NCBI RefSeq assembly: GCF_007558865.1
Contig: NZ_VLPK01000006.1
Location: 1 to 64,000 of the forward strand
DNA length: 64,000 nucleotides
Direction of reading: 5' to 3'
Origin: Mucilaginibacter corticis
GTDB taxonomy: Bacteria > Bacteroidota > Bacteroidia > Sphingobacteriales > Sphingobacteriaceae
Shown here piece after piece: positions 54,291 to 62,528 of the stretch. The notes beneath the pieces are model-generated. The model was not told the origin of the DNA and made no database searches. It worked only from the letters and a program-made list of their open reading frames with translations. The stretch's first letter is position 1, and the number at the start of each line of letters is the position of its first letter. A program made the position numbers and the translations under genes.

Positions 54291-55298
54291 ATGAGGGAAA
54301 CGGAAATTCTGGATCAAGCAATAAATGCGTTTACGCTGATTACCGGGGCTGATCTGAAAATTACTGCCTTAGAAGATAGAAAGACAAATGCTGATGCTCA
54401 TTTGCTACTTAATTTTAAGGATAAGCAGCAGAATTTTTTTGCGGAAGTCAAAAACGAAATTCGCAGCTTTCAATTGCCCCAAATTATACAGCAGTTCAAA
54501 GACACAAGTTCAAACTGGATGTTGTTGGCACAATACATTCCTTCAACTATAAAAAGTGAGTTAAAAGGTCGGCGAATCAATTACCTGGAGGCATCCGGCA
54601 ACTGCTACATCGAAACTAAAGACTTCTATTTTTATATCAATGACAGAAAAGTAACAGAGACCCGATTGGTTAAAGAAGGCAAGCTTTGGAATCCAACAGG
54701 CCTCAAATTCTTATTTGCCCTCTTGGCGGACAAAGGCCTTTTGAACGCTAACTACCGCACAGTTGCAGCTGCGGCGGGCATCGCATTGGGAAACGTTGGC
54801 CCCTTGTTAGCAGAACTGAAAGAAGAAGGCTTTTTAATTCAAGCTGATCCCACTAAAAATGCCGCTTACTTTTTAGACAATGAACAACTCCTGGAAAATC
54901 GCTGGATAGAGTTGTACAGCAGCATTCTTAAACCGAAAATACGAATCGGGCGTTTTCGCTGGATGCAGGAAAAAGAGGACTGGCAAAAAATAAATAATAA
55001 GCACATCATCTGGGGCGGCGAAAATGCCGGAGCAATATTAACGACTCACCTCCGGCCAGAGATATTCACCATCTATACCAGGCTGGATAAAACCAACCTC
55101 ATGAAAGACCAAAAGCTTATTCCTGATCCTAAAGGCAAAGTCGAAGCAATAAGCCAATTTTGGTCTGACGATTTACAACAGGCACAGGAGCACCGGAATG
55201 TTGTGCCGCCAATTATGGCATACGCAGAACTAGCCACCAGCATGGACAGCCGCAACCAGGAAACTGCCGAACGCATTAAAAATCAATACCTGATCTGA
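54291..55298 (+). CDS. AbiEi-type antitoxin (type IV toxin-antitoxin / abortive infection)
   Basis: Start chosen at ATG 54291 (MRETEILDQAINAF), since TTG 54255 and ATG 54261 lie in the operator. 335 aa. Winged helix in the middle (NANYRTVAAAAGIALGNVGPLLAELKEEGFLI), and a C-terminal domain with WGGENAGAILTTHLRPE and IMAYAELATSMDSRNQETAE as in AbiEi antitoxins. It represses the operon and neutralises AbiEii. 1 bp before the toxin gene, so coupled. Confidence 0.85.
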   Translation: MRETEILDQAINAFTLITGADLKITALEDRKTNADAHLLLNFKDKQQNFFAEVKNEIRSFQLPQIIQQFKDTSSNWMLLAQYIPSTIKSELKGRRINYLEASGNCYIETKDFYFYINDRKVTETRLVKEGKLWNPTGLKFLFALLADKGLLNANYRTVAAAAGIALGNVGPLLAELKEEGFLIQADPTKNAAYFLDNEQLLENRWIELYSSILKPKIRIGRFRWMQEKEDWQKINNKHIIWGGENAGAILTTHLRPEIFTIYTRLDKTNLMKDQKLIPDPKGKVEAISQFWSDDLQQAQEHRNVVPPIMAYAELATSMDSRNQETAERIKNQYLI

Positions 55299-55299
55299 T

Positions 55300-56058
55300 A
55301 TGTCGGAAATATTAGAACCCGCTTTGCTCGAAATGTTGGCCCGAATAGAGCCAATCCTCATTTCGTTAAATATCGACTTTTACATGGTTGGCGCTATCGC
55401 CAGGGATATACAACTTGGTGACCATCTCAACACCCGGAAAACTAAAGATGTTGACATTGCCATCCAGGTTGGGGATGAAAGCCAATTTCTCGCGTTGAAA
55501 AACGCACTGGTCAGGTCTGGCGATTTTGAGGCTCATCCCAGTGAAGCGATTAAACTATTTTACAAGTCAACGCTGGAGATCGACCTGTTGCCGTTTGGCG
55601 ACATCGAGAATGATCAACGGGAGATCAGCCTTTCGGACCCAGCTTTGTTTGTAATTAGTATGCCTGGATTTCGAGAGGCCTATCCTTTTGTAACCGAAGT
55701 AAACTTGCAATCCGGGCAAAAACTGAAGGTGTGCAGTTTGGAGGCCTTGGTCATGCTAAAGCTGATTGCCTATGGCGATAAACCTTCACGAACAAAAGAC
55801 GTTGCTGACATTGATCATATCATCAACAATTACTTCGACCTGTTCCAGAACAATGTGTATGAGGACCATTTTGATACGATGGACATGTATGACACAAATA
55901 GCCTGGATTACCTTGCCCTTGTGGGGGCGACGGTTATTGGCAGGAAGATTAAGCTGATTGCAAATGGGGATGATGAACTTTTAGTACGCATCACCTCTAC
56001 ATTAAAAAAGAAACCGACGGCAACTTGGGTGGCACTTACTGCAGGAATAATCGATTAA
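55300..56058 (+). CDS. AbiEii/AbiGii nucleotidyltransferase toxin
   Basis: 252 aa. Nucleotidyltransferase fold: IDFYMVGAIARDIQLGDH (G-S-like motif with Gly), then the Asp pair in TRKTKDVDIAIQVGDE and a further Asp in LEIDLLPFGDIE. It would transfer a nucleotide (GTP in studied AbiEii) to a cell target such as tRNA, stopping growth, and is tamed by the upstream antitoxin. Expression from the shared promoter. Confidence 0.85.
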   Translation: MSEILEPALLEMLARIEPILISLNIDFYMVGAIARDIQLGDHLNTRKTKDVDIAIQVGDESQFLALKNALVRSGDFEAHPSEAIKLFYKSTLEIDLLPFGDIENDQREISLSDPALFVISMPGFREAYPFVTEVNLQSGQKLKVCSLEALVMLKLIAYGDKPSRTKDVADIDHIINNYFDLFQNNVYEDHFDTMDMYDTNSLDYLALVGATVIGRKIKLIANGDDELLVRITSTLKKKPTATWVALTAGIID

Positions 56059-56131
56059 AACCTATCAATGTTTTGCGTTACTGATAAACAAGCGGTGCTT
56101 TCTAAACCTTTAAAAATTATAAAAATACCCA

Positions 56132-56464
56132 TCAAATTTCTTCATATAGATATAGCCATCGCCTTCTGTCTTCCAATGTGCGGATACCTGTCAAATCGAT
56201 AGCGGGCTGAAGGGTTTTTTGTATTGCATTCGGGTCGCCCACATTAATATTATTTATTTGATCAAGCATTTCTTGCAATTCTCCTCTCGAGCCTACAAAC
56301 TCAGCCCTGATAATTTTTTCGCTATAGAGTTTGATCAAATGTAACAGTACGTATTTATCAACGCCTCCGGCCTTGCCGTAAACTCTTTGCAGATATGGTA
56401 TAAAATTTAGCAAAATCCTACTCAGCTCCGTTGCTTGCCCTGTAATAAAGGCTACACCCAACAT
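56132..56464 (-). CDS. Hypothetical protein, 110 aa (third gene of unknown operon)
   Basis: MLGVAFITGQATELSRILLN..., GKAGGVDKYVLLHLIKLYS, RGELQEMLDQINNIN, ending RRWLYLYEEI. Helical, soluble; no family recognised. 10 bp after the next gene's stop, so same transcript. Convergent with AbiEii. Confidence 0.55.
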   Translation of the reverse strand: MLGVAFITGQATELSRILLNFIPYLQRVYGKAGGVDKYVLLHLIKLYSEKIIRAEFVGSRGELQEMLDQINNINVGDPNAIQKTLQPAIDLTGIRTLEDRRRWLYLYEEI

Positions 56465-56474
56465 GCACAGCCGA

Positions 56475-56738
56475 TTAATCTAAATTTAATTCTTCGTTTC
56501 TGACCGCTCTTTCAATACCCTCACCGGGCGCATCTACCATTTCATAAGATAGATGATACTGGCCGTTTGTAATCAACCATTGATTGTTGTGTTTTATCAA
56601 GTCGACATTACCTTTTTTTGCCGGAACACGGTAAAACTTCTCAGGTCTATTACCTTTAATAATAATCTTATCAAAGGTAAGCTGATGCTGCTTACCATTA
56701 ATCTCAAATGATACCTTTAGCTGCCAGTTAAACATCAT
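56475..56738 (-). CDS. Hypothetical protein, 87 aa (second gene of unknown operon)
   Basis: MMFNWQLKVSFEINGKQHQL, KGNRPEKFYRVPAKKGN and EGIERAVRNEELNLD. Beta-rich, small. Two adjacent ATG codons. 8 bp after the first gene's end. No family recognised. Confidence 0.55.
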   Translation of the reverse strand: MMFNWQLKVSFEINGKQHQLTFDKIIIKGNRPEKFYRVPAKKGNVDLIKHNNQWLITNGQYHLSYEMVDAPGEGIERAVRNEELNLD

Positions 56739-56746
56739 CGCCGGGG

Positions 56747-57022
56747 CTATTTAAAGATGCTAAAACTTCTTTCCTGCGTTGGTGACCAGATACTAAAGTT
56801 AAGGTCAAATTGTCGCTCCCTGACCTTATATATGCGTTCAGTAATGTACTCCTGTAATTCCAGATAGACATCATTAAAGGTTTAGTTTAATTGATTAAGC
56901 TTGATGACAACTTTATCATTTTCAACATTAATCAAATTCCAGTACTTAATTGGCAATTCACGCTTCAAGAAGGCGCAAACACGGGTTAAATATTCGTTCA
57001 TAGCCTGGTCGGCGGTAATCAT
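56747..57022 (-). pseudogene. Hypothetical protein cut by in-frame TAA (first gene of unknown operon)
   Basis: ATG at 57022: MITADQAMNEYLTRVCAFLK, ends VVIKLNQLN, then TAA (56882-56884), then in the same frame TFNDVYLELQEYITERIY ... QERSFSIFK and TAG. No frame change is needed; only one codon (perhaps CAA) differs. Whole length would be 91 aa. Either nonsense mutation or recoding. Confidence 0.55.
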
Positions 57023-57136
57023 AACACAAAGCTATTGCTAAAGTTATTAGCAAACAAGTGTTATGAAAAAATTATTGGTTTCTAAAATATTTGTATTTTA
57101 GTTGTGCCGAATGACCTTATTCTAAGTACACTATCA

Positions 57137-57679
57137 ATGCAAATATTAAAACCAGTTGTTTTTTTATTTTTAATTATCAGTCCCACTTTGACAAAAGCAC
57201 AACAAGAGGTAATTAGATGGGATGAAAAAAGACCATTGGTTTGGAGCGATTTCAAGGGCAAACTCGGATTTGGTTGGAGTGCTTCAACATATTCTCAGAT
57301 TGATTACACATATAAGGTACTAAATCTTGATTGTGAGTATATTGTTACTTTTGATATAAATAATGATTTTTACCCTAAAAATTCAATGAGTTGGAGTCAT
57401 TACAATGGGGATGATGATTATCTTTTACATCACGAACAATTGCATTTTGATATTACAGAGCTTTTTACACGTAAATTTGCTACTGCTCTTCACTCCGCAG
57501 TTTTTACAGATAACTTTAAATCAGAAATTGCAGAAATTTATAATAAAAATTGGGCAGAATGTGAGGCTATGCAATCTAAGTATGATGCCGAAAGCGAACA
57601 TTCAAGAAATTCAAAAATGCAATATCGATGGCAGTTGTTTATTTATTTACAACTCAAAGCCCTGCCAAGAAATTATTAA
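57137..57679 (+). CDS. DUF922-like secreted putative metalloprotein
   Basis: Start ATG 57137 chosen (MQILKPVVFLFLIISPTLTKAQ signal); the GTG at 57104 adds an unlikely leader. 180 aa. Contains YLLHHEQLHFDITELFTRKF: an HExxH zinc motif, as in DUF922 proteins. Single gene; the AT-rich upstream region contains TATTTTAG, a weak -7 box. Protease function unproven. Confidence 0.65.
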   Translation: MQILKPVVFLFLIISPTLTKAQQEVIRWDEKRPLVWSDFKGKLGFGWSASTYSQIDYTYKVLNLDCEYIVTFDINNDFYPKNSMSWSHYNGDDDYLLHHEQLHFDITELFTRKFATALHSAVFTDNFKSEIAEIYNKNWAECEAMQSKYDAESEHSRNSKMQYRWQLFIYLQLKALPRNY

Positions 57680-57795
57680 TAACGATATTTTAAAACATCT
57701 TTTTGAAGCCGGATAGCTAAGATTTATTAGATATTTCAATCATAGTCCGGGACATAACTTAATAAATGGCGTAACATTTGTTACAACCTATAGCT

Positions 57796-58121
57796 ATGAC
57801 ACCAGTGAAAGATGTACAAGAATTTTTAAGTAAGCCTTTCCGTTCAAGAAATTCTTTATTTGTATATAATTTCTACTTTACTACAGAGACCCGGGGATTA
57901 ATGGAAGTAATCTATCTGTTAAAAGACCAAGTTGAGTTTTTCAGGTTTGAAGTTGATTATGCAGATAAAGAACCAATATTAGACTAGATGATGTGGAAAC
58001 CGTATTAAAAAACAAGGATAGTATTGTTGGTATCAATATGGTGTTAAGTGAGGCTTTATATTATTTAACGCATACCGTTGAAGCGATTTGGCGATATGAC
58101 CCAACTAATGCTATCAACTAA
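57796..58121 (+). pseudogene. Broken paralogue of the 51226 gene
   Basis: MTPVKDVQEFLSKPFRSRNS, LMEVIYLLKDQVEFFRFEVDY; the frame ends at TAG near 57985, but in another frame DDVETVLKNKDS, GINMVLSEALYYLTHTVEAIW continues the homology to 58121. One frameshift (or two-base change) at about 57975-57988. 5' flank matches the 51226 copy. Confidence 0.75.
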
Positions 58122-58122
58122 T

Positions 58123-58154
58123 AAAAAAGACTAACCTGTATTTCAAAGTTAGCC
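58123..58154 (-). terminator. Repeated hairpin terminator, copy 1
   Basis: Minus strand: GGCTAAC, loop, GTTAGTC, then six T. One G-T wobble pair. Right after the broken paralogue stop. Confidence 0.55.
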
Positions 58155-58246
58155 TTCATTTAAAAACAACAATAACCAATGGTGTTATGAATCACCAGTT
58201 AATGAACGTGAGCTTATTCAGAATGTTCCGAATATTGTAATTAAAT

Positions 58247-58273
58247 AAAAAGGCTAACCATTTCTGATTAGCC
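58247..58273 (-). terminator. Repeated hairpin terminator, copy 2
   Basis: Minus strand: GGCTAA, 10-nt loop, TTAGCC, then five T. Same sequence family as copies 1 and 3. Confidence 0.55.
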
Positions 58274-58470
58274 AATTAACATACTTACTGATTAATTGAA
58301 TTACCCCTAATTGTATAATCAAGTATTTATAAAATATAAGTTAGTTAAATTTTGTTTTATTGGTTAATGAATATTTCCCCCGGGTTTTTTTTTCACTTAT
58401 TATTATGGAAGGTTACTTTTATGGTTGCTCAGAAACCATGTTTAAAATTTATTGGCTAAATCTGTTATAC

Positions 58471-58540
58471 AAAAAAGGCTAACCTTATCAAAAGATTAGC
58501 CCTAACTTAATTAACTGATTGATTAAAGCACCACTAAAGC
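58471..58540 (-). ncRNA. Candidate small RNA, about 70 nt, ending in hairpin copy 3
   Basis: Minus strand. Promoter at 58545-58575 is followed by about 70 nt ending in GGCTAA ... TTAGCC (58477-58501) and six T. No ATG-started frame of useful length lies within. A related stretch, with weaker promoter, precedes copy 2 (about 58247-58308). Existence rests on promoter plus terminator only. Confidence 0.4.
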
Positions 58541-58544
58541 CAAC

Positions 58545-58575
58545 CAATTGTATTTATAATATCAGACTGTACAAA
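58545..58575 (-). promoter_or_regulatory. Minus-strand promoter for the candidate small RNA
   Basis: TTTG (58572-58575), exactly 19-nt spacer, TACAATTG (58545-58552), one base off the TAnnTTTG consensus. Confidence 0.5.
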
Positions 58576-58647
58576 TTGTTTGATTTTCGGAAATAATTTT
58601 GTAATATTTCTGCTTTATTTTAAATTTATCAATCGAATAATTATGGA

Positions 58648-58911
58648 ATGATTCATTTTCAAAAAGACGCTCTCACCTACTTAACTTTAAATAATTCATC
58701 AGCAGAAGGGAAACCGATTATCAATGTAGGCGATTTAATAATTTTTTCGGAGGAAAATTCATCAAGTAACTCATTTATTGCCTATGATGTTTTCTTTGCT
58801 TTAGTAGGTTTATACTTTGAATATTTTGAAATTGGAACAAGGAGACATCAAGTTATTAGAGTAACGGGCTTACTTACTAAGTTCCAAAATAATATATCTT
58901 CAATTCAATAA
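58648..58911 (+). CDS. Hypothetical protein, 87 aa
   Basis: MIHFQKDALTYLTLNNSSAEG, then AYDVFFALVGLYFEYFEIG and a basic end. ATG start, AT-rich leader. No known domain. The 526-bp gap before it (58122-58647) holds the hairpin array. Confidence 0.45.
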   Translation: MIHFQKDALTYLTLNNSSAEGKPIINVGDLIIFSEENSSSNSFIAYDVFFALVGLYFEYFEIGTRRHQVIRVTGLLTKFQNNISSIQ

Positions 58912-58972
58912 TTCTGCTACCGTAGTACGTAGAACACCTGCAATTTGATAAATCTTTCTACAGATAATTCAT

Positions 58973-59248
58973 TCACTCCGGATTCCATTTTACTATATCC
59001 GTGTGTGTAATTTCTAAAAATTCCGCCATATTGTATTGACTGTATTCTAATTCCCCCCGACGTTTTTTTATGCTAATTAATACTTGTTCTAATTTGAGTA
59101 ATTTTTGCTCCATTCCTGTAGGTTCTAGAATGATTAACAACATTATTTTGCTATGTATGTTCATTGACCACGTATTAAAATAATTAGCTAAAAAGAATGC
59201 GGGAACCAAATCGAGGATCTGTTCTGTTGTTTGGTTTATCAAGTTCAT
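58973..59248 (-). CDS. Hypothetical protein, 91 aa
   Basis: MNLINQTTEQILDLVPAFFLA at the start, MEQKLLKLEQVLISIKKRRGE in the middle, ending THTDIVKWNPE. Helical, no signal; family unknown. Convergent with the previous gene. Confidence 0.45.
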   Translation of the reverse strand: MNLINQTTEQILDLVPAFFLANYFNTWSMNIHSKIMLLIILEPTGMEQKLLKLEQVLISIKKRRGELEYSQYNMAEFLEITHTDIVKWNPE

Positions 59249-59384
59249 CCCTTATAAATTTTACTACTTGGTATCATAATTAACTAACATCTATACTGAA
59301 TGGCAACCTCATTCGTTAAATACGGTTATTGTTTGATTAAACCATAATTTCTTGTTTAATGAGCTTTTCTGTGTCTCGCTCGGC

Positions 59385-60353
59385 TCAGATCAAAATGACG
59401 GGACGGCGCCCGCCGGGCATGTCAAGTGACCATAATCCAGCCAGGTCTTCCAGCCTGACCGGGATGGTTTCCACCCTGATCTTACCCTGGGCGGCCAGCT
59501 CGAACATTTCCGGCAGGATATCACTGAACAATAAACCCACCTGCTGGCGTGTCCAGGCCCCAAGTCCGGAGCCGGTCAAAGCCAGGTTAGTGCTGCGCAG
59601 GAGCTCGGCGGATAACTGGATGTATTTCCCTGACATGGCCCCCACCGAAACATAACGCACGCGACGGGTGAATGCGCCCTTACCCTGCAGGCAGCCCAGT
59701 ATCAATCCGGCGCTCGGCCCCCATAAGTAATCGAGCACCACGTCAAAAGGCGTTTCCGCGTTTAATCTAGCCAAATTTTCTTGGAGCATTGCCTCCTCCT
59801 GATCGAGCGACAGTACTTCATCCGCGCCAAGCGCCAGCAAGTCCTGGAGCGATGTCTCGTTCCGGCCGGTCGCGATCACCTTTTTGGCCCCATAGTGACG
59901 GGCAAGCTGCACGGCTACCCGCCCGGTAAACCCAGTGGCACCGTTGATCAGTACCACATCACCGGTTTGCATGTCGGCCTTAAAGAGAAGTGCCATTGCT
60001 GCGCCGATCACAGCGTTTGGCAATGCCGCCGCAGTCTCATCATCCAGTTGCTGAGGTACCGGTACGATCCGGTCCCGGTCGACCAGGGCCAGTTCGGCCA
60101 TCATCCCTTCACCCATCGCATAGACCCGGCGGCCATCCGGTAGCAGGCAAACGCCATCCCCGCCGACGATCCTGCCGCCCGCTTCCGGTGCCTGGCTGGA
60201 ATAATGGCTGCCGGAAGCGCGGGCTTTGTCCAGGTGTTTAAGGGCGACAGCTTTTACGCTGACCAATATTTGTTCGTTATTAGATGGGACGGGTACGGGC
60301 CATTCCGTCACTTGGGGAAGGCTATTCGAAGTGGATATTACAGCTGCTTTCAT
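59385..60353 (-). CDS. MDR-family NADPH:quinone oxidoreductase-like protein
   Basis: 322 aa, zinc-less medium-chain reductase. NADP-binding GATGFTGRVAVQLARHYGAKKVIATGRN. It would reduce quinones or enones. 55 bp downstream of the Crp-type gene, same strand; probably controlled by it. Confidence 0.85.
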   Translation of the reverse strand: MKAAVISTSNSLPQVTEWPVPVPSNNEQILVSVKAVALKHLDKARASGSHYSSQAPEAGGRIVGGDGVCLLPDGRRVYAMGEGMMAELALVDRDRIVPVPQQLDDETAAALPNAVIGAAMALLFKADMQTGDVVLINGATGFTGRVAVQLARHYGAKKVIATGRNETSLQDLLALGADEVLSLDQEEAMLQENLARLNAETPFDVVLDYLWGPSAGLILGCLQGKGAFTRRVRYVSVGAMSGKYIQLSAELLRSTNLALTGSGLGAWTRQQVGLLFSDILPEMFELAAQGKIRVETIPVRLEDLAGLWSLDMPGGRRPVILI

Positions 60354-60408
60354 ACTGCAAATTTAGCCCGGATGTTGTCCGCGGACGATAACATATGTTA
60401 CCAAATGC

Positions 60409-60954
60409 TCAGAAATGCCGCTTGCCCTTGGCCAGTTTGCTTTTGATCCGGCTCAGGTGGACCTTACTGATCCCAAGGTACGAAGCGATATAATGTTGCG
60501 GTACGCGAAGGATAAGCTGGGGTCGTTCGGTCAACAATTGTTGATAGCGCTGTTCGGGCGTGTCGCGGATAAAGGAAACGAATTCGTGCATATAATGTAT
60601 CTGGCGCTGCACCAGCAATGGCACCAACTGCGCACCGAGTCGGGCCACCATTTCCAGCACCTGCGGCTTAGGCAAAAGGTACAATACCGAGGGCTCGATG
60701 GTTTCAATGGCAATGGGACTCGGCGCATCGTTCATAAAACTTTCAATGGCCATCAATCCTTCACCCTCGAAAAAGAACTGCACCGTTTTGTCCTCACCAT
60801 TATTATTAAAATAAGTGCGGACAGCCCCCTTTTCGATATAGATATAGTGCTCAGAACGCTGGCCTTCTTCCAGCAGCAGGGTTTTGGCACCCACATCCAG
60901 CCGTCGCTGAAAAGACTGGTACTGTTCCCAGAGCTCGCGAAATTTATATAGCAT
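60409..60954 (-). CDS. Crp/Fnr-family transcriptional regulator
   Basis: 181 aa. Cyclic-nucleotide-binding fold about 15-110 (LLEEGQRSEHYIYIEKGAVRTYF), helix-turn-helix at the end (VPQHYIASYLGISKVHLSRIKS). No Cys cluster, so not an oxygen-sensing Fnr. Precedes the oxidoreductase gene, which it may control. Confidence 0.88.
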   Translation of the reverse strand: MLYKFRELWEQYQSFQRRLDVGAKTLLLEEGQRSEHYIYIEKGAVRTYFNNNGEDKTVQFFFEGEGLMAIESFMNDAPSPIAIETIEPSVLYLLPKPQVLEMVARLGAQLVPLLVQRQIHYMHEFVSFIRDTPEQRYQQLLTERPQLILRVPQHYIASYLGISKVHLSRIKSKLAKGKRHF

Positions 60955-61060
60955 GCTCCTAAAGATAGTTATTTATCTGTTTTATTGTATAACTGGTCCG
61001 CCTAAAAGAACGGGTTACCGGCCCCGTTCTTTTAAGTAATGGCCCGTGGGCCTTGTTAAG

Positions 61061-62053
61061 CTATCCGATTACCAATACGGCTTTACTGCCGTCGGCAGCA
61101 GTATAGGATAAAGCCGCTTCGATCTCTTCCAGGCTGAATTGTTTTCCCGCGTTGAATTTGAAGAACGACAGGTGGATCACCTGGCTGATCGCTTCCAGCG
61201 CCTGCGCTAATTGCTGGGGGTCTTGCACCGTTGCTGTTTTGAAGTTACTGAAGCCCTTGATGGTGATCCCTTTGGTAAGCATACCGGTATGAAAAGATAC
61301 CGGGGCCGGGCCGCCCAGGAAACCATAAGCGTAAACTGTCGCGCCGGCGGGCAGTACGGGTATCAGCTGACTAAGCAGTTCGCCGCCGACACCGTCAAAT
61401 ACCGCGGTCGTTTTCAACGCTGTCGCTATCGTCATTAATTCCTGCGCAAATTGTTCGGTTCCCTGCACCAGGATATGCTTTGCCCCCAGTTTTTCCAGTT
61501 CCGCTTTACTGCTTTCGTTCCGGACGATCGATAGTACCGGCAGCTTGGCCTCAAGGGCGAAACCCAGCATTGCTTTGCCCGTATCTGAATTACCGGCTGT
61601 GATGATCACACCCTGGTGCCCTACCTTTAAGAATTGTTGCATGGCCGCGTACGCGGTAATAATATTGACCAGCGACCCTGCATGATCAGCCGGATCAGCA
61701 TCATCCGGCAGGATAGCGCATTGGAGGTAAGGCAGGTGGGCATATTCGCTCCAGGTGCCGCTAATGTTGCCGTCGCTCAGTGACCGGTAAACGGTCACCA
61801 GTTTGCCCAAATACTTTTCGGGCACTCCTTCACCGATGGCGGTCACCTGGCCGGCACCTGATACACCGGCAATATCGTACCGACTTTGCGTAAACATCCC
61901 GGCGGGAGCATTCCCGCTGATCAGGAATTTATCGCCGGGGTTGATCCCCATCGCACTCATTTTGATCAGGAGATGTCCTGCGCTGACTTGTTCTGGTTTT
62001 GGAACTTCGGTCAAAGCCACCTGTCCTTTACCGGTCATCGTTATTGCTTTCAT
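61061..62053 (-). CDS. MDR-family oxidoreductase (zinc-binding dehydrogenase type)
   Basis: 330 aa. Starts MKAITMTGKGQVALTEVPKP; Rossmann VIITAGNSDTGKAMLGFALEA, AKHILVQG. Quinone-reductase-like. Divergent from the HxlR regulator across a 79-bp operator region, a classic redox-responsive pair. Confidence 0.87.
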   Translation of the reverse strand: MKAITMTGKGQVALTEVPKPEQVSAGHLLIKMSAMGINPGDKFLISGNAPAGMFTQSRYDIAGVSGAGQVTAIGEGVPEKYLGKLVTVYRSLSDGNISGTWSEYAHLPYLQCAILPDDADPADHAGSLVNIITAYAAMQQFLKVGHQGVIITAGNSDTGKAMLGFALEAKLPVLSIVRNESSKAELEKLGAKHILVQGTEQFAQELMTIATALKTTAVFDGVGGELLSQLIPVLPAGATVYAYGFLGGPAPVSFHTGMLTKGITIKGFSNFKTATVQDPQQLAQALEAISQVIHLSFFKFNAGKQFSLEEIEAALSYTAADGSKAVLVIG

Positions 62054-62084
62054 TTTTTCTTTCGTTTTGATTACGGAACAAAAG

Positions 62085-62113
62085 TATATTTGTACTTACG
62101 AAGTATCAAGTAC
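62085..62113. promoter_or_regulatory. HxlR promoter and operator
   Basis: TATATTTG (62085-62092) is an exact -7 box for the plus-strand regulator. It abuts TACTT-ACG-AAGTA (62093-62105) and a larger repeat GTACTT (62092-62097) / AAGTAC (62108-62113). HxlR regulators bind such GTAC-type sites between divergent genes. Confidence 0.65.
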
Positions 62114-62132
62114 CTACCAAATAGTATGTATC

Positions 62133-62504
62133 ATGGCTGTAAAAGAAAGCTCTACCAATCAATATAATAAACGGCTCGTCACCACCCAGTGCCCCATCAC
62201 TTTCATTGCCTATAAAATGGGCAACCGCTGGAAACCGCTGGTGATCCGCCAGTTGTTCTCCGGTACCAAACGCTATGGCGAATTAAGGAAGGCCATCACG
62301 GCTGTCTCAGAGAAGATGCTGATCCAAACGTTAAGGGAACTGGAAGCTGACGGCATCATCAACCGGAAAGCCATGCCGGTCATTCCGCCGCATGTGGAAT
62401 ATAGCCTGACCGAAAGCGGAAAGGACCTGGAGCCGGTGATCTCCGAAATGGTGAAATGGTCGTTGAAACATAACCGTTCACACGAATCGACTACAAACTG
62501 CTAA
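62133..62504 (+). CDS. HxlR-family transcriptional regulator
   Basis: Start ATG 62133 (MAVKESSTNQYNKRLVTTQC); longer upstream frame rejected. 123 aa winged helix: CPITFIAYKMGNRWKPLVIRQL, KRYGELRKAITAVSEKMLIQTLRELEADGIINRK. Cys20 in TTQCPI is the usual redox or electrophile sensor of the family. It likely regulates the divergent oxidoreductase. Confidence 0.92.
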   Translation: MAVKESSTNQYNKRLVTTQCPITFIAYKMGNRWKPLVIRQLFSGTKRYGELRKAITAVSEKMLIQTLRELEADGIINRKAMPVIPPHVEYSLTESGKDLEPVISEMVKWSLKHNRSHESTTNC

Positions 62505-62528
62505 ATCTTTGTTTATTAGAAAAAAAGA

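Noticed and set aside
58123..58501. CRISPR-like repeats
   Set aside because: Only three imperfect hairpin copies with unequal spacing and no cas genes; they behave as terminators.
60415..60951. 178-aa plus-strand frame
   Set aside because: Exact antisense of the Crp-family gene, which has clear domains.
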